64,000 nt of DNA. It comes from Roseateles_C aquae (GTDB lineage: Bacteria > Pseudomonadota > Gammaproteobacteria > Burkholderiales > Burkholderiaceae_C). Positions 25,404 through 33,354 of the stretch are shown here, in pieces. Within the stretch, counting starts at the first letter, position 1. The number at the start of each line of letters is the position of its first letter. The notes below the pieces were generated by a model that ran no database searches, was not told the DNA's origin, and saw nothing but the letters and a program-made list of their open reading frames with translations. Made by a program: the position numbers and the translations under genes. Where the stretch lies: the NCBI RefSeq assembly GCF_032337115.1, contig NZ_JAVXZY010000013.1, positions 62,001 through 126,000 of the forward strand, given 5' to 3'.

Positions 25404-26311
25404 TCAGCAGCAGCTCGCGCTGGCCGCGTCTGGGCGGCAAGAAGAAGAATTCGCTTGCCGCCGCCGCCCACAAGCCCTGGACCGACACCGTGTTGGAAGA
25501 CCGCCCCAAACGCAGCGGCATCAGCCCGGGACTGCGCTGGAGCGTTGCCGGTGCGCTGCTTGGCGCCCTGCTGGCCCTGCTCTGCTTCGCACCGGCCGCC
25601 TGGCTGGCCCGTGGCTTGGCCAGCGCCAGCGCTGAACACCTGTTGCTGACCGATACCCGCGGCAGCATCTGGGCCGGCTCCGGCGTGCTGGTGCTGACCG
25701 GTGGCGCTGGCAGCCGGGACGCCAGCGCCCTGCCCGGCCGCGTCGAATGGACCATGGGCCTGCGCGGGACCTCGTTGCTGCTGCGTGCACGCCAGGCCTG
25801 CTGCCTCAACGGCGAGCTGCAGCTGCAAATCAAACCTGGCCTGGGCAAGCTGGAGATCGAGCTGCCGGCCGCCGGTGACTGGCTGGCACGCTTGCCCGCC
25901 GCCTGGCTGTCCGGCCTGGGCACGCCTTGGAACACCTTGCAGCTGGAAGGCTCGGTGCGCCTGAGTGCGCGCCAGTTTAAGCTCGATTGGGTGCAGGGCC
26001 GCTGGGCCATGCTGGGCCAGCTGGACCTGGATTTCATCAACCTGAGCTCGCGGGTCTCCACGCTCGCACCTTTGGGCAGTTACCGCCTCAGTGTCAGCGC
26101 CGATGCGCAAAACGTCGGCCAGACCCGGCTGATGCTCAGCACGCTGGACGGCGCGCTGATCCTCAGCGGCCAGGGCACGGCCGGTGGCGCCGCACGCGCC
26201 CGCTTCAACGGCGAGGCCCAGGCCGCGCCGGGCCGCGAAGCCGCACTGAACAATCTCCTGAACATCATCGGACGCCGCCAGGGCGCGCGCTCCGTTATCA
26301 CGATCGGATGA
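25400..26311 (+). CDS. gspN: GspN, type II secretion accessory protein
   Basis: 303 aa. Bitopic protein: Lys/Arg-rich cytoplasmic N-terminus, TM helix (WSVAGALLGALLALLCFAP), then the GspN periplasmic beta domain (LLLTDTRGSIWAGSGVLVLTGG, PGRVEWTMGLRG, SGLGTPWNTLQLEGSVRLS, GQGTAGGAARARFNGEAQA). GspN is an optional T2SS component. The stop overlaps the gspD start by 4 nt. Confidence 0.85.
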   Translation: MISSSSRWPRLGGKKKNSLAAAAHKPWTDTVLEDRPKRSGISPGLRWSVAGALLGALLALLCFAPAAWLARGLASASAEHLLLTDTRGSIWAGSGVLVLTGGAGSRDASALPGRVEWTMGLRGTSLLLRARQACCLNGELQLQIKPGLGKLEIELPAAGDWLARLPAAWLSGLGTPWNTLQLEGSVRLSARQFKLDWVQGRWAMLGQLDLDFINLSSRVSTLAPLGSYRLSVSADAQNVGQTRLMLSTLDGALILSGQGTAGGAARARFNGEAQAAPGREAALNNLLNIIGRRQGARSVITIG

Positions 26312-28521
26312 GCATGAACCACCGCCCCCGCCTGACCCTGCTGGTGCTGGCCTTGAGCGCCGGCAGCCTGATGGCCCAAGTCCCTAGCGCTCCCGTTGAA
26401 ACAGCCCGCCCAAGCAACAAGGGCCGCGGCCCGGCGCTGAAGGCCCGCACCCCGGTGACCTTGAATTTCGTCAATGCCGATATCGAGGCCGTCAGCCGCG
26501 CCATCGGCGTGATGCTGGACCGCCAATTCGTCATCGATCCGCGCGTCAAGGGCGTGATCACCGTCTACAGCGAGCAGCCGGTGTCGGTGCACGAGGCCTA
26601 TCTGAACTACCTGGCCGCCTTGCGTGGCCTGGGCTTCACGGTGGTTGAGTCGGGCGGCCTGTACAAGGTCGTGCCCGAGGCCGATGCCAAGCTTCAGTCG
26701 AGCACCGTGTCGGTGGGCGGCACGCCCCAGCACGGCGACCAGGTGCTGACGCAGATCTACAAGCTCAACCACGAGAACGCCAACAACCTGGTGGCCGTGC
26801 TGCGCCCCTTGATCAGCCCGAACAACACCATCAATGCCAACCCGGGCAATAACAGCCTGGTGATCACTGACTACGCCGACAACCTGGCCCGACTGGGCCG
26901 CATCATCGCGGCGATGGACACGCCGTCCAGCACCGATCTGGAAGTCGTGCCGCTGAAGCATGCGGTGGCCTCGGACATTGCCGCGCTGGTGCAGAAGCTC
27001 AGCGACGGCGCTGCCGCGGTGCCCGGCGGCGTGCCCGGCCAGGGCGGTGGCCTGACGGTGCTGGCCGATCCGCGCAGCAATGCGCTGATCCTGCGCGCGC
27101 CCAATCCGGCCAAGCTGGCTTCGGTGCGCTCGATGATCGAGAAGCTCGACGTGCCGGTGGACGGTGCGGCGACCGGCAATATCCGCGTCGTCTACCTGAA
27201 GAACGCAGATGCGGCGAAGCTGGCCACGGTGCTGCGCTCGGCGTTCAGTGGCGTGGGCAATGCGGGCGGCGGTGCCAGCAGCAGCGGTAGCAACCCGAGC
27301 AGTTCGCTGGGTAGCAGCCTGAACAATCAGCAGCTCAGCGGTTCGCAGCAGGGCGGTATCCAGGGCAATAGCAGTGGCACGCAAAGCACGGCGGCAACAA
27401 CGCCGGTCAGCGCTTCGCCCAGCCCGTCGACCGGCGGCTTTGTGCAGGCCGACCCTTCGACCAACTCGCTGATCATCACCGCGCCCGAGCCGCTGTACCG
27501 CCAGATCCGCGCCGTCATCGATCAGCTCGATGGCCGCCGCGCGCAGATCTACGTTGAGTCGATGATCGTCAAGGTCGACGCCTCGAAGTCGGCCCAGTTC
27601 GGCGTGCAATGGCAGAACCTGTTCGGCAGCAAGGGCGACAGCACCATCACCGGCGCTGGCACCAATTTCGGTAGCGGCAGTGCCAACATCATCACTGACA
27701 CGATCGCCATCGCCCAAGGCAAGGCCGCGGCCGGCGCACAATTGGCCTCCAACCCCGCGCCCGGCGGATTGAACATCGGCCTGATCAAGAAATTTGGCGA
27801 TTTCTACACCCTCGGCGCCATCGCCAACTTCCTCGAAACCGAGGCCGGCGGCAATGTGCTGTCGACACCGAATCTGGTCGCCTTGGACAACGAGGAAGCC
27901 AAGATCGTCGTCGGCTCCAACGTGCCCTTTGTGACCGGCACCTATACCAACACCGGCGGCACCGGCAGCAACGCCAACCCGTTCCAGACGATTGACCGCA
28001 AGGACGTCGGCCTGACGCTACGCATCCGCAGCCAGATCGGCGAGGGCGGCACAGTGCGGATGACTGTGTTCCATGAGAACTCTTCCGTCACCTCGACCAG
28101 CGCCACCAGCGGCCCGACCACCGACAAGAGCTCGATCGAGACCACCGTCAGCGTCGACGACGGCCAGATCATGGTGCTGGGCGGCCTGCTGAAGGACGAC
28201 TTCAGCGACGACGAGAGCCGCGTGCCGCTGCTGGGCGACATCCCCGTGGTCGGCAATCTGTTCAAGAGCGCCAAGCGTGAGCGCAAGAAGACAAATCTGC
28301 TGGTCTTCTTGCGCCCGGTGGTGCTGCGCACCCAGTCGGCCGCCGATGCGCTGACGCTGGACCGCTACGAGTCGATCCGCGCCAAGCAGGAGCAGGTGCA
28401 GTCGACGCCCAAGGCCGTCCTGCCCAATACCGGCGCGCCGCTGCTGCCGCCACTGCCGATCAAGCCGGCCACCGACAAGCCCGTTGACAAGGCCGCCGGC
28501 GACGCCGCGCCCAAGCCCTGA
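26308..28521 (+). CDS. gspD: GspD, type II secretion secretin
   Basis: 737 aa from ATG 26308. Outer-membrane secretin channel. Signal peptide ending at LMAQ; N0 domain (VTLNFVNADIEAVSRAIGVML); N1-N3 domains with IYKLNHENANNLVAVLRPLIS and repeated DPRSNALILRAP / DPSTNSLIITAP; secretin core with GGLLKDDFSDDESRVPLLGDIPVVGNLFKS (in part). A ~60-residue Ser/Gly/Asn-rich linker (about 27240-27440) interrupts N2/N3. The tail is Pro/Lys-rich, where S-domains or pilotin sites would lie; no pilotin gene is nearby. Confidence 0.95.
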   Translation: MSMNHRPRLTLLVLALSAGSLMAQVPSAPVETARPSNKGRGPALKARTPVTLNFVNADIEAVSRAIGVMLDRQFVIDPRVKGVITVYSEQPVSVHEAYLNYLAALRGLGFTVVESGGLYKVVPEADAKLQSSTVSVGGTPQHGDQVLTQIYKLNHENANNLVAVLRPLISPNNTINANPGNNSLVITDYADNLARLGRIIAAMDTPSSTDLEVVPLKHAVASDIAALVQKLSDGAAAVPGGVPGQGGGLTVLADPRSNALILRAPNPAKLASVRSMIEKLDVPVDGAATGNIRVVYLKNADAAKLATVLRSAFSGVGNAGGGASSSGSNPSSSLGSSLNNQQLSGSQQGGIQGNSSGTQSTAATTPVSASPSPSTGGFVQADPSTNSLIITAPEPLYRQIRAVIDQLDGRRAQIYVESMIVKVDASKSAQFGVQWQNLFGSKGDSTITGAGTNFGSGSANIITDTIAIAQGKAAAGAQLASNPAPGGLNIGLIKKFGDFYTLGAIANFLETEAGGNVLSTPNLVALDNEEAKIVVGSNVPFVTGTYTNTGGTGSNANPFQTIDRKDVGLTLRIRSQIGEGGTVRMTVFHENSSVTSTSATSGPTTDKSSIETTVSVDDGQIMVLGGLLKDDFSDDESRVPLLGDIPVVGNLFKSAKRERKKTNLLVFLRPVVLRTQSAADALTLDRYESIRAKQEQVQSTPKAVLPNTGAPLLPPLPIKPATDKPVDKAAGDAAPKP

Positions 28522-28524
28522 GCC

Positions 28525-29964
28525 ATGGCCAGCCGTCACCCCCTGCCCTACGCCTTCGCCCGCGCCAACACGGTGCTGCTGGAGGACAACGGCCAGCAGC
28601 TGGTGCTGTGGGCCTCGCCCGAGGTCGATCTGTCGACGCTGTCCGAAGTGCAGCGGCTCTACCAGGTCGACCGCTTCGAAGCCCAGGCCGCCGAGCTGCT
28701 TGCCGAGCGCATCAACAGCGCCTATGCCGGCAGCGAATCGAGCGCCGCCACCGTCGTTGGTGAGGTCGAGAGCGCCGTCGATCTGAGCCGCATGATGCAG
28801 GACCTGCCCGCGGTGGAAGATCTGCTCGAAGCGGCCAACGACGCGCCCATCATCCGCATGCTCAATGCGCTGCTGACGCAGGCCGCCAAGGATGGCGCCA
28901 GCGACATCCACATCGAGCCCTACGAGCGTGCCAGCTCGGTGCGCTTCCGGGTCGACGGCACGCTGCGCGAAGTCGTGCAGCCCAACCGCGGCCTGCATGC
29001 GGCACTGATCTCGCGGCTGAAGATCATGGCCGAGCTGGACATCGCCGAGAAGCGCCTGCCGCAGGACGGCCGCATCTCGCTGCGCATCGGCGGCCGCGCC
29101 ATCGATGTGCGCGTCTCCACGCTGCCCTCGGCCCATGGCGAACGCGCCGTGCTGCGCCTCTTGGACAAGACCGAGTCCAAGTTCACGCTGGAAGGCCTGG
29201 GCATGGACGGTGATGTGCTGAGCGCCTTCAAGCGTCAGGTGCAGCAGCCGCACGGCATCGTGCTGGTCACCGGCCCGACCGGCTCCGGCAAGACGACCAC
29301 GCTCTACGCCTCGCTGCAGACGGTGGACACCAGCACCACCAATGTGCTGACGGTGGAAGACCCGATCGAATACGAGCTGCCTGGCATCGGCCAGACCCAG
29401 GTCAATGCCAAGATCGACCTGACCTTCGCCAAGGCCTTGCGCGCCATCCTGCGCCAGGACCCGGACGTCATCATGATCGGCGAAATCCGCGATTTCGAAA
29501 CCGCGCAGATCGCCATCCAGGCCTCGCTTACCGGCCACTTGGTGCTGGCCACGCTGCACACCAATGATGCGCCCAGCGCGGTCACCCGGCTGACCGATAT
29601 GGGCGTCGAGCCCTTCCTGCTCAGCTCCAGCCTGCTCGGCGTGCTGGCCCAGCGCCTGGTGCGCAAGCTCTGCCCGGCGTGCAAGAAGCCGGAATCGCCG
29701 CCGTCTGCCGATGGCGTCGTGCGCTACCACCCGGTCGGTTGCCCCGAATGCAGCCACAGCGGCTACAAGGGCCGCACCGGCGTCTATGAGCTGATGGTCG
29801 CCGACGACAAGGTGCGCCATCTGATACACAACCGTGCCGCCGAGGCCGAGCTCTACGAGGCCGCCCGCGCCGGCGGCCTGCGCTCGATGCGCGAGGATGG
29901 CGAGCGCCTGGTGACGCTTGGCATCACCTCGGCCGAAGAAGTCATTCGCGTCACCCGCGAATGA
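28525..29964 (+). CDS. gspE: GspE, type II secretion ATPase
   Basis: 479 aa. Cytoplasmic hexameric ATPase energising pseudopilus assembly. Walker A GPTGSGKTTTLYASLQ (about residue 251), Walker B region DVIMIGEIRDFETAQIA, His box TGHLVLATLHTNDA, and the tetracysteine zinc motif CPAC (residues near 385) and CPEC. The N-terminal N2E domain is short (about 100 residues). It begins 3 nt after the gspD stop. Confidence 0.95.
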   Translation: MASRHPLPYAFARANTVLLEDNGQQLVLWASPEVDLSTLSEVQRLYQVDRFEAQAAELLAERINSAYAGSESSAATVVGEVESAVDLSRMMQDLPAVEDLLEAANDAPIIRMLNALLTQAAKDGASDIHIEPYERASSVRFRVDGTLREVVQPNRGLHAALISRLKIMAELDIAEKRLPQDGRISLRIGGRAIDVRVSTLPSAHGERAVLRLLDKTESKFTLEGLGMDGDVLSAFKRQVQQPHGIVLVTGPTGSGKTTTLYASLQTVDTSTTNVLTVEDPIEYELPGIGQTQVNAKIDLTFAKALRAILRQDPDVIMIGEIRDFETAQIAIQASLTGHLVLATLHTNDAPSAVTRLTDMGVEPFLLSSSLLGVLAQRLVRKLCPACKKPESPPSADGVVRYHPVGCPECSHSGYKGRTGVYELMVADDKVRHLIHNRAAEAELYEAARAGGLRSMREDGERLVTLGITSAEEVIRVTRE

Positions 29965-30002
29965 GCCTCGCCCGCCTGACACCGCCACGCCCGCGCTGAG
30001 CC

Positions 30003-31217
30003 ATGCCCGCATTCAAGTACGAAGCCCTCAACCCGGCCGGCCGCGCCAGCAGCGGCCTGGTCGAGGCCGACAACCCGCGTGCCGCACGCGCTGCGCTGCG
30101 CGCGCAAGGCCTGGTGCCGCTGTCCGTGGCGGCGGTGCAGCAGCATGGCGCCGAAGCCTCAGGCGGCTTGTTCGTCCGGCGCGTTTTCAGCGCCACGGCC
30201 CTGGCCGTCTGGACCCGCCAGCTGGCGGGCCTGGTCGCCTCTGGCCTGCCGGTCGAACGGGCGCTGACGGCGCTCGCCGATGAATGCGAAGACGCGCGCC
30301 AGCGCGAGCTGGTCGCACAGCTGAAGGCCGAGGTCAATGCCGGCGCCAGTTTTGCCCGCGCCCTGGCCACGGCGCCGCGCGAGTACGACGATGTCTACCG
30401 CGCCGTTGTGGCGGCCGGCGAGCAGAGCGGCGCGCTGGGCTTGGTGCTGGAACGCCTGGCCGACGATCTGGAAGAGCGCCAGACCCTGCGCGCCAAGCTG
30501 GTTGGCGCCATGGCCTATCCAGCCATCGTCTCGCTGATCGCCGTGGTGATCGTGATCTTTCTGGTCAGCTATGTAGTGCCGCAGGTGGCCACCGCCTTCG
30601 TCACCACCAAGCGGGCGCTGCCCGGCCTGACCGTGTTCATGCTCAGCCTCTCGGGCCTGGTGCGCAACTGGGGCTGGGCCATGCTGCTGGCCGTGGGCGC
30701 GTGCGTTGGCGGCCTGCGCTACGCGCTGCGCAATCCGGCCTTCAGGATGAGTTTTGACGCCGGCTGGCTACAGCTGCCGATCTTCGGGCGGCTCGCCCGC
30801 GGCTACAACGCAGCCCGCTTTGCCAGCACGCTGGCCATGCTGGCCGGTGCTGGTGTGCCGATTCTGAAGGCCTTGCAGGCGGCCGCCGAGACGCTCTCCA
30901 ACACGGCCATGCGCACCGATGCGCTGGACGCGTTGGTTCAAGTGCGCGAAGGCGCGCCGCTGGGCTCGGCGCTGGCCGGCAAGAAGCGCTTCCCGGGCAT
31001 CCTGGCCATGTTTGCGCGCCTGGGCGAGCAGACCGGCCAGCTGCCGCAGATGCTGGAGCGCGCCGCCAAGCAGCTCGGCAACGAGGTGCAGCGCCGTGCC
31101 ATGACGGCGGCCACGCTGCTGGAGCCCCTGCTCATCGTCGCCATGGGGGTGATGGTGATGCTGATCGTGCTCTCGGTGCTGCTGCCCATCATCCAGCTGA
31201 ACAGCATCGTCAAATAA
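30003..31217 (+). CDS. gspF: GspF, type II secretion inner-membrane platform protein
   Basis: 404 aa. Polytopic platform protein with two GspF repeats, each with an alpha-helical cytoplasmic domain: FTRQ-type motif AVWTRQLAGLVASGLPVERAL and later ARFASTLAMLAGAGVPILKAL. Three TM segments, the last VMVMLIVLSVLLPIIQLNSIVK, which matches the conserved GspF end. It is 38 nt after gspE and the last T2SS gene of the operon. Confidence 0.95.
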   Translation: MPAFKYEALNPAGRASSGLVEADNPRAARAALRAQGLVPLSVAAVQQHGAEASGGLFVRRVFSATALAVWTRQLAGLVASGLPVERALTALADECEDARQRELVAQLKAEVNAGASFARALATAPREYDDVYRAVVAAGEQSGALGLVLERLADDLEERQTLRAKLVGAMAYPAIVSLIAVVIVIFLVSYVVPQVATAFVTTKRALPGLTVFMLSLSGLVRNWGWAMLLAVGACVGGLRYALRNPAFRMSFDAGWLQLPIFGRLARGYNAARFASTLAMLAGAGVPILKALQAAAETLSNTAMRTDALDALVQVREGAPLGSALAGKKRFPGILAMFARLGEQTGQLPQMLERAAKQLGNEVQRRAMTAATLLEPLLIVAMGVMVMLIVLSVLLPIIQLNSIVK

Positions 31218-31302
31218 GCGTTCGGCGTAATCCGTAACTAATCGACGAAAACCGGGCAACTCCCGAATTCCGAGCCGGCTGCTTTTTGCTTGAATGAGGC
31301 CA

Positions 31303-31323
31303 GGTGTCGCCGTCCACGACACC
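31303..31323 (+). other. Inverted repeat ahead of the AAA+ gene
   Basis: Perfect 7-bp inverted repeat GGTGTCG (31303-31309) / CGACACC (31317-31323) ending 5 nt before the AGGAG Shine-Dalgarno of the next gene. It could be an operator or an RNA hairpin; no T-tract. Confidence 0.5.
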
Positions 31324-31336
31324 GCCAGGAGCCGTC

Positions 31337-32326
31337 ATGAGTCAGCACGCCATTGCCTGCCTGTCGCCGCGCATCCCGATTGCCAAGATGCGCAGCGTCT
31401 TCAGCGTCACCGAGGTCGAGCAAAAACTCGGCAAACTCAGTGGTCAGGAACACGAGCCCTTGCGCAGCACCTACCGGCGCATGTTGGACAAGGGGCCGCA
31501 GCGCTTCCAGGTCAAGCCCTCCGGCCTGCCGGTGATGGACGCGCTCTACGACGAGCTGCCCAATTTCCACGAGGTGCTGGACGATGTGCGGCGCCAGATC
31601 GCCCTCTGCCAGGACAGTGGCGACGCGCTGGAAATCACCCCGCTGCTGCTGCTGGGCCCGCCGGGCATCGGCAAGACCCATTTCGCCCGCCAGCTGGCCC
31701 TGCTGCTGGGCACCGGCATGGGCTTCATCTCGATGAGTTCGCTGACCGCCGGCTGGGTGCTCTCCGGCGCCTCCAGCCAATGGAAAGGTGCACGGCCGGG
31801 CAAGGTCTTTGAAGCGCTGATCGATGGCGACTATGCCAATCCGGTGATGGTGGTCGACGAGATCGACAAGGCCGGCGGCGAGGCCGCCTACGACCCGCTG
31901 GGCTCGCTCTACAGCCTGCTGGAGCACGACACCGCTGGCGCCTTTATCGACGAGTTCGCCGAAGTGCCGGTCGATGCCAGCCAGCTGATCTGGGTGGCGA
32001 CGGCCAACGACGCGCGCGGCATTCCCGATCCCATCCTGAACCGCGTCAATGTCTATGAAATCGAAGCGCCCGATCTCGACGCCGCACGGCGCATCGCGCA
32101 GCGCCTCTACGCCGGCATCCGCGAGCAGCACGACTGGGGCAAACGCTTTGACGAAGCGCCCAGCGAGGCGGTGCTGGAGCGCATGGCCGAGCTGGCGCCA
32201 CGCGAGATGCGCCGCGCCTGGATGACGGCCTTCGGCAACGCCAAGCTGGCCGGCCGCGCCACCCTGCTTTGCGAGGACCTGCCCGCGCCCAACGCGCGAC
32301 GCCAGCCGATCGGCTTCACGCACTGA
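31337..32326 (+). CDS. Stand-alone Lon-type AAA+ ATPase (no protease domain)
   Basis: 329 aa from ATG 31337 with AGGAG upstream. Walker A GPPGIGKTHFARQLA (about residues 113-127), Walker B PVMVVDEIDKAGG, sensor 1 LIWVATANDARGIPDPILNR with a likely arginine finger. The block DPLGSLYSLLEHDTAGAF followed by EVPVDASQL closely parallels the AAA module of Lon (DPASALLEVLDPEQNS, EVPYDLS). There is no C-terminal Ser-Lys protease domain and no long coiled-coil N-domain. It lies 119 nt after gspF on the same strand. Role unknown; a remodelling ATPase or adaptor role is only an inference. Confidence 0.8.
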   Translation: MSQHAIACLSPRIPIAKMRSVFSVTEVEQKLGKLSGQEHEPLRSTYRRMLDKGPQRFQVKPSGLPVMDALYDELPNFHEVLDDVRRQIALCQDSGDALEITPLLLLGPPGIGKTHFARQLALLLGTGMGFISMSSLTAGWVLSGASSQWKGARPGKVFEALIDGDYANPVMVVDEIDKAGGEAAYDPLGSLYSLLEHDTAGAFIDEFAEVPVDASQLIWVATANDARGIPDPILNRVNVYEIEAPDLDAARRIAQRLYAGIREQHDWGKRFDEAPSEAVLERMAELAPREMRRAWMTAFGNAKLAGRATLLCEDLPAPNARRQPIGFTH

Positions 32327-32356
32327 ACGTGGCACTGAACCTGGCACTGAACCCGG
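32321..32356. repeat. 12-bp tandem repeat x 3 spanning the stop codon
   Basis: Three near-identical 12-mers CACTGAACGTGG, CACTGAACCTGG, CACTGAACCCGG. The first contains the stop codon of the AAA+ gene, and because the period is a multiple of three each copy supplies an in-frame TGA. Confidence 0.85.
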
Positions 32357-32367
32357 TCTGAGGCCCC

Positions 32368-32396
32368 GCATGCGGCCGCTATCATCGGCCGCATGC
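32368..32396 (+). promoter_or_regulatory. Inverted repeat with -10 element over the 5'-nucleotidase start
   Basis: Perfect 11-bp inverted repeat GCATGCGGCCG (32368-32378) / CGGCCGCATGC (32386-32396). The 3' arm contains the start codon ATG (32393). The loop region holds TATCAT (32380-32385), a plausible -10 element that would place transcription start at or next to the ATG. Confidence 0.6.
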
Positions 32397-33289
32397 CTGC
32401 CACTCTCGACGGCCAACTGGTCATTGCCATCTCCTCGCGCGCGCTGTTCGATTTCGAAGCCGAAAACGAACTCTTCGAAGCGCGTGACGACCATGCCTAT
32501 ATGGCGCTGCAGCGTGAGCGCCTGGACGTGCCGGCCAAGCCCGGCGTCGCCTTCTCCTTGGTGCAAAAGCTGCTGGCCTTCAACAGCGGCGGCGCGCCGC
32601 GGGTCGAGGTCGTGGTGCTGTCGCGCAACGATCCGATCTCGGGCATGCGGGTATTTCGTTCGGCCCAGCACTATGGCCTTGCCATCCAGCGCGGCGTCTT
32701 CACCCGGGGTGCGCAACCCTGGCGTTATCTACGCCCCTTGAACGCCCAGCTCTTCCTCTCCGCCAACGAGGACGACGTGCGCGCCGCGCTGAATGCCGGC
32801 GTGGCGGCGGCGCGGGTCTTCCCGCTCAGCGCCCACGCCTCGGCCGAGCATCCGCATGAGCTGCGCATCGCCTTTGATGGCGACGCCGTGCTGTTCTCCG
32901 ACGAGGCCGAGCAGGTCTTCCAACGCGAGGGCCTGGACGCCTTCCAGGCCCATGAAACCGCCCGGGTGCTGACACCACTGCCGGCCGGCCCCTTCAAGCC
33001 CATGCTGCAGGCGCTGCAGCAGTTGCAGCGCTCGCCGGGCGAGCAGATGCGGGTGCGCACGGCGTTGGTCACCGCACGCAGCGCGCCGGCGCACGAGCGC
33101 GCCATCCGCACACTGATGGACTGGCAGATCGAGGTCGACGAGGCGATGTTTCTCGGCGGCCTGGCCAAGGGCGAGTTCCTGCGTGAATTCGAGCCCGACT
33201 TCTTCTTCGACGATCAGGCCGGCCATATCGCCAGCGCCGCCGTCCATGTGCCGGCCGGTCATGTGGCTGGGGGTGTTACCAATCGATAG
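32393..33289 (+). CDS. Cytosolic 5'-nucleotidase I family protein
   Basis: 298 aa. Resembles the 5-nucleotidase family of animal NT5C1A (AMP-preferring, HAD-like). Segments visible: LVIAISSRALFDFEAENELFE, VVVLSRNDPISGMRVFRSAQHYGL (in part), FTRGAQPWRYLRPLNAQLFLSANEDD and the HAD motif RIAFDGDAVLFSDEAE, then FLGGLAKGEFLREFEPDFFFDDQ. No signal peptide. No Shine-Dalgarno: the start lies inside an inverted repeat with a -10 element 7 nt upstream. Substrate (AMP/IMP or dNMP) is inferred from the family only. Confidence 0.85.
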   Translation: MPATLDGQLVIAISSRALFDFEAENELFEARDDHAYMALQRERLDVPAKPGVAFSLVQKLLAFNSGGAPRVEVVVLSRNDPISGMRVFRSAQHYGLAIQRGVFTRGAQPWRYLRPLNAQLFLSANEDDVRAALNAGVAAARVFPLSAHASAEHPHELRIAFDGDAVLFSDEAEQVFQREGLDAFQAHETARVLTPLPAGPFKPMLQALQQLQRSPGEQMRVRTALVTARSAPAHERAIRTLMDWQIEVDEAMFLGGLAKGEFLREFEPDFFFDDQAGHIASAAVHVPAGHVAGGVTNR

Positions 33290-33354
33290 ATCGCCTGCGG
33301 CGTAGACAATCCGGCGTCCAAAAAAACGCGCGGCACCGCCGCAGGAGACCTCGC

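Noticed and set aside
28018..30012. 664-codon open frame on the minus strand opposite gspD and gspE
   Set aside because: Shadow of the plus-strand T2SS genes caused by high GC; composition is unlike a protein and gspD/gspE are unambiguous.
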